Shown: positions 1 through 5,221 of the stretch, in pieces
Position numbering within the stretch: the stretch's first letter is position 1
Layout of the letters: each line of letters starts with the position of its first letter
IMG/VR virus record: IMGVR_UViG_3300031539_000306
Location: 1-24,245 of that record
Origin: a virus
Reading direction: 5' to 3' (one strand)
Length of the DNA stretch: 24,245 nt
Program-made: the position numbers and the translations under genes
Notes under the pieces: model-generated
The model's input: the letters and a program-made list of their open reading frames with translations, nothing else
Told to the model about the DNA's origin: nothing
Database searches by the model: none

Positions 1-1
1 A

Positions 2-439
2 ACAATGGCAAGAGAACAAAGTGATATGCTAATTTCAAATATTAAATCAGAGCGGAAGAAAATAAAAAACAATTTAGTTGGCAGGGTGATTGATACCTTT
101 CTAATCTTAACAGGTGATGCTGGAAAAAAGTGGGACATTATTTGGGATGACGTTAATCTGATGGATGAAGAAAATCAAGCAAAGGCCGGTCTGTGGGACG
201 CTACGAGAGTATTGAAAGTCATTGAAGCCACTGTTCAGTTATTGGAAATGGGTTTTACTGATCCACCTGGGGCGGAAGTATATTTGCAGGAAGAAGGAGT
301 TCTCAAGGGGAAAGCTCCGAAGGGCTGGTACAAGTCATTTCAGGGACGCAGGATGGTGGAGCAAATGGCGTTATCATTTTATAATGAGCGGAAAAATGGG
401 AAAGCGAAAAAGATCGTATTCCCAGTGAGTGTATCATAA
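2..439 (+). CDS. Probable portal protein, C-terminal part (truncated by window start)
   Basis: The reading frame is open at the left edge, so this is probably the end of a longer gene; the ATG at base 5 is more likely an internal methionine. The visible ~145 residues contain a tryptophan-rich patch (KKWDIIWDD), an acidic segment beginning MDEENQAKA and then a long helix. Portal proteins of the SPP1/DUF1073 type end with the same pattern: a W-containing strand followed by a 'do/se-EEE-Ae' helix that lists residues feeding into the crown. The position directly upstream of a gp7-type minor head gene also fits a portal. The C-terminus is basic and ends shortly before a second small gene. Alternative: an independent 144-aa head protein starting at base 5; no upstream sequence is available to judge a ribosome site. 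Confidence 0.5.
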   Translation, partial: TMAREQSDMLISNIKSERKKIKNNLVGRVIDTFLILTGDAGKKWDIIWDDVNLMDEENQAKAGLWDATRVLKVIEATVQLLEMGFTDPPGAEVYLQEEGVLKGKAPKGWYKSFQGRRMVEQMALSFYNERKNGKAKKIVFPVSVS

Positions 440-464
440 AAGAGAAATGAGACAGGAGTCAATC

Positions 465-785
465 ATGGAAAAGCCAGAAGTTAGAAAAATGACCGATGAT
501 GAAGTTGCGCAGGAATTAATCGAGATGGCTAATAATCAGGTAATCTTACCTCGTGTTCAAGAGTTATTTTTGCGAGCAGCAAGTATCATCAGAAAACGTG
601 GGGAAGGCGAAGAGAAGTTAGCAAAAAGAGGTATGTTAAAGGGGGCATTAGAAGCCGAGATATATATAGCTATTGAAAAGTTTGAACTGGAAACAAATGT
701 ATGTGTAGACGAAATTTTTATATCTCATCTTGAAGGATATGTGGAGACTCCATTGGAAGTTGTGAAGATTAAGTATAGCGAATAA
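465..785 (+). CDS. Hypothetical protein, helical, 106 aa
   Basis: I do not recognise this family. An in-frame ATG exists at 429, but the start at 465 is preferred because GACAGGAG lies 6 bases upstream and the 429 start would overlap the previous gene without a ribosome site. The product is charged and mostly helical: an acidic N-terminus, a central K/R-E-rich helix (about residues 40-65), and a C-terminal part with hydrophobic alternation. No signal peptide or membrane segment is seen. It lies in the run of small genes between the portal-like and minor head genes and is probably co-transcribed with them. Confidence 0.7.
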   Translation: MEKPEVRKMTDDEVAQELIEMANNQVILPRVQELFLRAASIIRKRGEGEEKLAKRGMLKGALEAEIYIAIEKFELETNVCVDEIFISHLEGYVETPLEVVKIKYSE

Positions 786-797
786 TAGGGATCAATC

Positions 798-998
798 ATG
801 GATATAGAAGAAGTAAAGAAATTAAAGAAAAAACTTGAAGAAGTGATGGCGGGAGCGTGTGATGATTTTGAAGAGCAAACGGAGACGACAATTTGTGGAA
901 TTTCTCTGAGGGATAGAGGGGCAATAATGGCAAGTGATTCATCGGGGAATATTACCTTGACATCGATTTATGTTAAAATTGATGTGGGGATATTATGA
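798..998 (+). CDS. Hypothetical small protein, 66 aa
   Basis: Unrecognised. The N-terminus (residues 1-20) is a lysine/glutamate-rich amphipathic helix that could form a short coiled coil; the rest looks like two or three beta strands with alternating hydrophobic residues and two cysteines (C21 and C33). The ribosome site is weak (AGGGATC). Its TGA overlaps the next gene's ATG by four bases, indicating translational coupling. No function can be assigned. Confidence 0.6.
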   Translation: MDIEEVKKLKKKLEEVMAGACDDFEEQTETTICGISLRDRGAIMASDSSGNITLTSIYVKIDVGIL

Positions 999-1192
999 AT
1001 AGTCGTTGTTCTAAATGTGGTACTGGCAAAAACAAAGATGGGACGTTTACCTTGCCTAAAGACTGGCCAATTAATGATAAGTGTAAGGAATGTGAAAAGA
1101 GATCACGTATTAGAATGTTCAAGTTGGGTCAGTCGTGGAGAAAAGAACAAGACAATAGAATACTTAAAACATTAGTAAGTGGAACAATATGA
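995..1192 (+). CDS. Small zinc-ribbon-like protein, 65 aa
   Basis: Two CxxC knuckles, C5-x2-C8 and C30-x2-C33, separated by about 21 residues, give the classic four-cysteine zinc ribbon spacing. The C-terminal half is basic (R/K-rich with a WRKEQ segment), which could contact nucleic acid. The start overlaps the preceding stop by an ATGA junction, as does its own end with the next gene. The four cysteines support metal binding; any regulatory or RNA/DNA-binding role is inference. Confidence 0.65.
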   Translation: MNSRCSKCGTGKNKDGTFTLPKDWPINDKCKECEKRSRIRMFKLGQSWRKEQDNRILKTLVSGTI

Positions 1193-1410
1193 CTGCAACT
1201 CCACCAAATACAAAACCAGTAAAAGAGCCAGACAAGTTCAATGTCGCTTTTAACTGTATTCATAATGAAGTCTTGGAACATACTGTAATCGACAAGATCG
1301 AGGAACTTGGATTTGACAAAACCGACAGAGAGTACAGGCTGAGAGATGGAGTTACGGTTATTTATTTTGAGAAACCGAAAGATAGAAAAAATCGCAGGGG
1401 AGAAAAATGA
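1189..1410 (+). CDS. Hypothetical small protein, 73 aa
   Basis: Unrecognised. A proline/lysine-rich N-terminal tail (about 17 residues) is followed by a compact segment of alternating helix and strand (around KIEELGF and VTVIYFEK) and a very basic C-terminal tail. It is joined to both neighbours by 4-base ATGA overlaps, so it is translated as part of a coupled chain of micro-genes. No motif points to a function. Confidence 0.6.
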   Translation: MTATPPNTKPVKEPDKFNVAFNCIHNEVLEHTVIDKIEELGFDKTDREYRLRDGVTVIYFEKPKDRKNRRGEK

Positions 1411-1592
1411 TTAAGCATATTTGCGATCAATGCAAACGAGAATGTCTTCCAAGCATAACAATGTCAATCAGTGGAGAGGATACTGTGGCAATAATAAATA
1501 CATTATTCCCATGTCCAGAAGAACTAAAGGAATTTTGCTCGACAAATTGCTTTTGGGAATATATGAGAAAATATGACCCGGATAATAAATAA
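1407..1592 (+). CDS. Small cysteine-rich, probable zinc-binding protein, 61 aa
   Basis: Contains C6-x2-C9-x3-C13 near the N-terminus and C36, C44-x3-C48 near the C-terminus. The C-terminal piece (EFCSTNCFWEYM) resembles the FCS/TRASH-type zinc motif in which a cysteine pair is followed by aromatic residues. A GGGGAGA ribosome site precedes the ATG, which overlaps the previous stop. Its TAA shares one base with the ATG of the minor head gene, so translation of the two is probably coupled. Confidence 0.65.
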   Translation: MIKHICDQCKRECLPSITMSISGEDTVAIINTLFPCPEELKEFCSTNCFWEYMRKYDPDNK

Positions 1593-2623
1593 TGTATGTA
1601 GGCACTGACGAAATATACGATGATGTGTTAAAGCACAATTCGCTGGTTAATGGATTAGTCATTCCAGACGACATGGCTTTTTGCGGTTACAAGACAACCA
1701 CGCCGAGTTTCCACGAATTAGAACTTGCGAATCGCAAGCATCGATGGCCGGAGATGCAAAGTCTTCATATTGATTTTTTCAATAGTTTATTCCGTGAAGT
1801 AACCGAGGTTGAGGATGATATTTTAGCAGTATTGAATTTGCCAAAATTAAATGAAGTACGTGAATCGATCATGTATGAAGATGAACAAGATATTGAAAGT
1901 GCGTTAAAGTTTAAGTATACTGGCCGAATGGAAAGGGAGCTAACAAAAGAATTTAATGAATGGATTGAGGAATTAATTGGAACAGATTTAGCCAAAAAGG
2001 AAGTAACTCTACAGGAGGCGACCTATCCGTATTGGATGGTAAGCGCCGGATCTGTTGGATTGAAAAGAACACAGCAAAAGATCAGGCGATTAATCGGCGA
2101 TAGAGTTTTTCCTGTTGTGAACAATGATTATCTCAGAGCGGTCATAACAAGAGGCGGGAGTAGAATTAAAACACGATTGGCTCTTGAATATCTTCCTATA
2201 GTCAGGAAGCATTTAAAAGTCATGGCTAAAGAAGGTCGCAATCCCATGCAAGTTGCCCGCTGGATTCATAAGAATGTTGGAGAGGGTCAGGCATGGTATT
2301 GGAATCGAATAGCGAGAAGTGAATCTGGGCTGGCGGTAAATGGAGCATATAACGCAAGTGCCGAGAGAAACAATATCCCTTATGAACAATGGAGCGCAGC
2401 ATCAGACGCTTGTCCGATATGCGCATATCTGGACGGGAGGATCTGGGAAAGAGGTAATGGGCCGGAGCCAGTATCATCCTCCCACCCTTTTTGCCGTTGC
2501 GACCGAAGTCCGATATTTGTTCCTGAAAAGTTAGTCGAACAACCGTGGAGACGTACAACACCATACGATAGAATGTACACTCCGCAGGAACTTGAATATT
2601 TTAGGGTCAATATAAATTCATAA
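1592..2623 (+). CDS. Minor head protein / head morphogenesis protein (SPP1 gp7 / Mu gpF family)
   Basis: This 343-aa protein carries the hallmark C-terminal motifs of the Phage_Mu_F / SPP1 gp7 family: an RIARSES segment (R239-S245), a CPIC pair followed by LDGR (C274, C277, D281-R283), and HPFCRC (H298, C301, C303). In the family the Cys/His residues probably bind a metal. The product is a few-copy inner head protein bound to the portal, with roles in portal incorporation or DNA entry. The N-terminal two thirds are helical and charged. The ATG overlaps the preceding stop (TAATG) and lacks a strong ribosome site, so it is likely translated by re-initiation. Location downstream of a portal-like gene and upstream of the capsid genes matches the usual order. 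Confidence 0.9.
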   Translation: MYVGTDEIYDDVLKHNSLVNGLVIPDDMAFCGYKTTTPSFHELELANRKHRWPEMQSLHIDFFNSLFREVTEVEDDILAVLNLPKLNEVRESIMYEDEQDIESALKFKYTGRMERELTKEFNEWIEELIGTDLAKKEVTLQEATYPYWMVSAGSVGLKRTQQKIRRLIGDRVFPVVNNDYLRAVITRGGSRIKTRLALEYLPIVRKHLKVMAKEGRNPMQVARWIHKNVGEGQAWYWNRIARSESGLAVNGAYNASAERNNIPYEQWSAASDACPICAYLDGRIWERGNGPEPVSSSHPFCRCDRSPIFVPEKLVEQPWRRTTPYDRMYTPQELEYFRVNINS

Positions 2624-2636
2624 AAGAGACAGGAGA
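2616..2636 (+). repeat. 21-bp direct repeat, copy 1
   Basis: A perfect 21-base copy of the sequence at 2991-3011. It spans the stop codon of the minor head gene and the GACAGGAG ribosome binding site of the next gene. A related, interrupted version lies at 434-458 before the second gene of the window. Confidence 0.85.
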
Positions 2637-2641
2637 CAGAG

Positions 2642-2998
2642 ATGGAAACATTAAAAATTTTAGGATGGTTTCTTGTTTATAAATTGCAAGAAATAGGAAA
2701 AGGTATCGGGATGGTGATACTTGGGATTGTAGGGATGTGTTTGCTTATTGCTGGTATTGGTGGAATACTTACTGGACTTGGGTGGGTTATATATCAAATT
2801 CATCCATTCGAGAATTTAACGGAGGCTACTACATTGGAATGCATAAGTAGTTACGCAGAGGCTGGATTTATAATGGTATGGATTATTATTGGAGCATCAG
2901 CTTTGTGTTATTATTCTGTAAAATGTATAAAATTAATTCCCTCTTGGCTAAAAAAGAATTGGCGAGAAGCTGTATATAAAGTAAAATATGATTCATAA
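2642..2998 (+). CDS. Membrane protein with two transmembrane segments, 118 aa
   Basis: Two hydrophobic stretches are obvious: about residues 22-50 (glycine-rich, starting IGMVILGIVG) and about residues 75-95 (AGFIMVWIIIG). Between them is a polar loop of about 25 residues, and the C-terminus is basic, so both ends are likely cytoplasmic. A strong GACAGGAG site precedes the ATG. The size and topology would allow a holin or a superinfection-exclusion protein, but no lysis gene is nearby and no family motif is visible. The gene is bracketed by perfect 21-bp direct repeats, suggesting it could be gained or lost as a cassette. Confidence 0.7.
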   Translation: METLKILGWFLVYKLQEIGKGIGMVILGIVGMCLLIAGIGGILTGLGWVIYQIHPFENLTEATTLECISSYAEAGFIMVWIIIGASALCYYSVKCIKLIPSWLKKNWREAVYKVKYDS

Positions 2999-3011
2999 AA
3001 GAGACAGGAGA
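2991..3011 (+). repeat. 21-bp direct repeat, copy 2
   Basis: Identical to 2616-2636 and 375 bp downstream of it. It again covers a stop codon and the following ribosome site, so recombination between the copies would cleanly delete the membrane protein gene while leaving stop and ribosome signals intact. Confidence 0.85.
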
Positions 3012-3018
3012 AATAATC

Positions 3019-3309
3019 ATGGGAAATAACGGAAAAGAGCCACTGAAAAAAGAAATACTGATAACCTCTGCGATGCTTCCAAAGATTCCCGAAGAGATCG
3101 ACACAAACGAAAAGAATCAGGAATGGGTGCAAAGTGGAGAAGCCGAGACATGGTTGAATGAGGATATGAATCGATTGATCGCTTGGAATTTGCACGCAGT
3201 ATTCCAGCGGTTGCAAATAGTGACAGGAGAAATCCGATTGAACCTTCCGCCTCCGAGTAATCTTGTTGTTCCGGGAAGGGGAATGCAGATACATCGCAGG
3301 AAGAATTGA
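3019..3309 (+). CDS. Hypothetical protein, 96 aa
   Basis: Unrecognised. The start has a GACAGGAG site 8 bases upstream. The middle region (about residues 35-70) looks helical with two tryptophans, and the C-terminus is proline-rich followed by basic residues (PPPSN, then GRGMQIHRRKN). No signal peptide or cysteine motif is seen. It ends one base before the ATG of the Tat-signal gene. Confidence 0.65.
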   Translation: MGNNGKEPLKKEILITSAMLPKIPEEIDTNEKNQEWVQSGEAETWLNEDMNRLIAWNLHAVFQRLQIVTGEIRLNLPPPSNLVVPGRGMQIHRRKN

Positions 3310-3310
3310 A

Positions 3311-3772
3311 ATGAATAGACGAGACTTTTTAAAGATAGTAGGTGCGACAGGTTGTATCGTTATTGCACCGTCTATAGCAATTTCTAAAAGGGCTGGTGAA
3401 TATGATAAGATTGAAATTCTTTCGAGTATCCCAATAGATCATGTTGATATAAGTGCGCCGTGTCAGATTCGCTGTCTAAATGGTTGGTTGTGGAATATAA
3501 CATATAATTATCCTAATGGCAGTGATTATGCAACAGCAACTCGTTGGAATCCATTTTGGTTGACGGGGGATTATATTGAAGAACAAACCGGAATAAAATG
3601 TCTTTACGGGATTGGGATTAGACTTGAAAAAGAAAATCATTTAATTATTGTAAGTGGCGAAGATACTGGTAATGCTTATATTGTAGGCCATTATTCAAAA
3701 TTATTAAAAATAAAACAGTTTCCAGATAAAATATTAAAAGAATTGGAAGGAGCCAAAAATGGGATTGTGTAA
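3311..3772 (+). CDS. Protein with twin-arginine (Tat) type signal peptide, 153 aa
   Basis: An upstream in-frame ATG exists at 3263, but the start at 3311 has AGGAAG in place and puts a textbook Tat n-region at the very N-terminus: MNRRDFLKIVGATG, with R3-R4, F6, L7 and K8 matching the RR-x-F-L-K consensus, then a hydrophobic stretch to about residue 24 and basic residues after it. Cys15 could be read as part of a lipobox-like ATGC, but the hydrophobic core before it would be short. The mature part has strand-like character with aromatic residues (RCLNGWLWNITYNYP) and three more cysteines. The family is unknown to me. Tat export carries folded proteins across the cytoplasmic membrane, so this phage product is predicted to act in the periplasm or outside the cell. 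Confidence 0.75.
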   Translation: MNRRDFLKIVGATGCIVIAPSIAISKRAGEYDKIEILSSIPIDHVDISAPCQIRCLNGWLWNITYNYPNGSDYATATRWNPFWLTGDYIEEQTGIKCLYGIGIRLEKENHLIIVSGEDTGNAYIVGHYSKLLKIKQFPDKILKELEGAKNGIV

Positions 3773-3989
3773 ATGTGGTAATACGTTTTGTTATGCAAAG
3801 GCAGACTTAAAAGCGGGGAAGATCAAATATCCGGATAGGTGTCATTTTTGCCAAAAGAGACAACGAAAGCTAAAGGTCGGAGAAGTTGACAAGATTGGAT
3901 CTATCGCAGAGCCGGAGGAAAAAGAATTTCAAGGTGATGAGATCGAAGGAAAAAAGGAAGCGAAACACAAAAAAAGGTCAATGTTTTAA
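3759..3989 (+). CDS. Small zinc-finger-like protein, 76 aa
   Basis: The N-terminal 31 residues contain C4-x-C6, C11 and C28-x2-C31, a compact arrangement able to hold zinc. The remaining 45 residues are highly charged, alternating acidic and basic, and end in a lysine-rich tail. GGAAGGAG sits 6 bases upstream of the ATG, and the gene starts inside the end of the Tat-signal gene. Its TAA shares a base with the next ATG. A nucleic acid-binding role is plausible but not shown. Confidence 0.65.
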   Translation: MGLCKCGNTFCYAKADLKAGKIKYPDRCHFCQKRQRKLKVGEVDKIGSIAEPEEKEFQGDEIEGKKEAKHKKRSMF

Positions 3990-4201
3990 TGAGACCGCTT
4001 TACTGTTTAGGGAAAAGAAAAAAGCTGTACAAGGGATTATCTGTGTGCGGTGCGAAACTGTTGATGTATTCTAATGGGACTACGGGCAGAATCGAAATCA
4101 AGTGTCCGAAATGTGGATGTATTTACAAGGCATTTTTCACAACAGCGTCAAAGGTTGACGAAATTAAAACTGATTACAAAATAATATTTACAGGAGAATA
4201 A
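3989..4201 (+). CDS. Com-like zinc-finger protein, possibly frame-disrupted
   Basis: The segment GRIEIKCPKCG (C39, C42) preceded by AKLLMYSNGT resembles the C-terminal half of phage Mu Com, a small zinc-finger translational activator that reads C-x-x-C-x-K-L-L then IEI[KR]CP[RK]C. In this frame the first cysteine pair is missing: only C20 is present near the expected place. The neighbouring frame encodes CVRC at 4042-4053, exactly where the first pair should be. That suggests a frame disruption, sequencing error or recoding just before codon AAA at 4055. An A AAA AAG heptamer in this frame lies at 4018-4024. The gene starts on the previous stop codon. Com in Mu unfolds the mom mRNA leader; no mom-like gene is seen here, so the target is unknown. 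Confidence 0.55.
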   Translation: MRPLYCLGKRKKLYKGLSVCGAKLLMYSNGTTGRIEIKCPKCGCIYKAFFTTASKVDEIKTDYKIIFTGE

Positions 4202-4240
4202 TCACAAAATAAAACATAACATTTTTGAGCTTGCACGACA

Positions 4241-4277
4241 GGCCAGTTACTATTAAAAAAGTAATTGGCCTTTTTTT
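4241..4277 (+). terminator. Rho-independent terminator
   Basis: An 11-bp stem pairs 4241-4251 with 4260-4270 (GGCCAGTTACT with AGTAATTGGCC, one G-U pair), with an 8-base loop, followed immediately by seven T at 4271-4277. It ends the first small-gene block. The next ribosome site (GGAGG, 4282-4286) starts only five bases later, so there is no room for a promoter between the hairpin and the next gene. Confidence 0.9.
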
Positions 4278-4291
4278 ATTTGGAGGTAAAT

Positions 4292-5221
4292 ATGAAGAAA
4301 TTATCGTGGTATTTAAAACAGATTATTCCATTAACCTATTGGTCTGCATATGGGGTCGACAATAAAAGACAGGTTAGCATTTGGAAGATGTGGTTTGGGA
4401 GATGTTATAATGTTAGAATTTTATTGTTTTTGATTTTAATGATTCTAACAGTTACGGCTAAAGGTTTGGGACAGTCGGCACAAACGACTTTAAATGAAAT
4501 GTGGACAAATGATCCGTTTAATATTGGAATGGAAAGCGTGAGCGGTAAAACACCAGTTCGATTATCCGGCCACAATCACGCACTTGCGGCAACCGCCGAA
4601 GTGGTCGGTCACATATCAACTGTTCAGGGATATGTAAAACGGGGAACTATTCTTGCGATCAAGGCGGCGAGTGCAAGTGACGACACATCCGGAACAGGTA
4701 TTCGATCTGTTAAGATTACTGGTTTGGATAGCTTATTTGCAGAACAAAATGAAACGATTATTTTGCAAGGTAGTGATTCTGTATTAACTACAAATAAATA
4801 TGTTCGGGTATTTTCAGTGGTAGCAATGACTGCTGGATCAGGCGGAGTGGCAGCAGGGGCAATAACAATAACAAGTTCCCATGCCGGAGCAGATACAAGT
4901 TTATTGTTAATAGTTACTGGAGAAAGTTCAGCACAATCAGCGATTTATACCGTGCCGGCAGGCAAGACATTGTACGTGGTTGAATTTCATGCGTCGTCAG
5001 CGACAGGAATATTACAGACCATAACTATTTTAAGTCGGGACAGAATCACAGATGAATCATATAGACCGTTTGTTGAAAAATTAGCAGGGCAAATTTGGCT
5101 ATCAGCATTTCATTTACCATGTCCACTGCCGTTGGTTTTTGAAGCATATACCGATGTCGAGATTAGGGGAATTGGGAATACTGGGAATATTGTTGCAGGA
5201 CTATCTGGATGGATTGAATGA
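4292..5221 (+). CDS. Putative virion-type protein with N-terminal membrane anchor, 309 aa
   Basis: The start at 4292 is chosen over an in-frame ATG at 4265 because TTGGAGGT lies just upstream and the earlier codon falls inside the terminator. Residues 1-42 are aromatic and basic, including TYWSAYGVDN and IWKMWFGRCYN, a pattern I associate with short unassigned phage proteins. Residues 43-56 are strongly hydrophobic (ILLFLILMILTV), followed by AKGLGQ, like a signal peptide or anchor. The remaining 250 residues are glycine/serine/threonine-rich strands with the character of phage head or fibre proteins, including a segment around GIRSVKITGLDSLF. It ends in an ATGA overlap with the protease gene. 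It could be a fusion of a small protein and an exported beta-rich protein. Function not established. Confidence 0.65.
   Translation: MKKLSWYLKQIIPLTYWSAYGVDNKRQVSIWKMWFGRCYNVRILLFLILMILTVTAKGLGQSAQTTLNEMWTNDPFNIGMESVSGKTPVRLSGHNHALAATAEVVGHISTVQGYVKRGTILAIKAASASDDTSGTGIRSVKITGLDSLFAEQNETIILQGSDSVLTTNKYVRVFSVVAMTAGSGGVAAGAITITSSHAGADTSLLLIVTGESSAQSAIYTVPAGKTLYVVEFHASSATGILQTITILSRDRITDESYRPFVEKLAGQIWLSAFHLPCPLPLVFEAYTDVEIRGIGNTGNIVAGLSGWIE

Noticed and set aside
2911-3294. A 127-codon minus-strand frame across two small genes
   Set aside because: It runs antisense to two + genes with good ribosome sites and crosses the repeat; the composition is not protein-like.
3886-4074. A 62-codon frame overlapping the two zinc-finger genes
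   Set aside because: It is a shadow frame of the 3759 and 3989 genes with no ribosome site. Only its last part (CVRC) is of interest, as possible evidence of a frame problem in the Com-like gene.
4231-4260. TTGCAC considered as a -35 box for a promoter inside the terminator region
   Set aside because: No TATAAT-like sequence at 16-18 bases downstream; the candidate -10 overlaps the hairpin loop.
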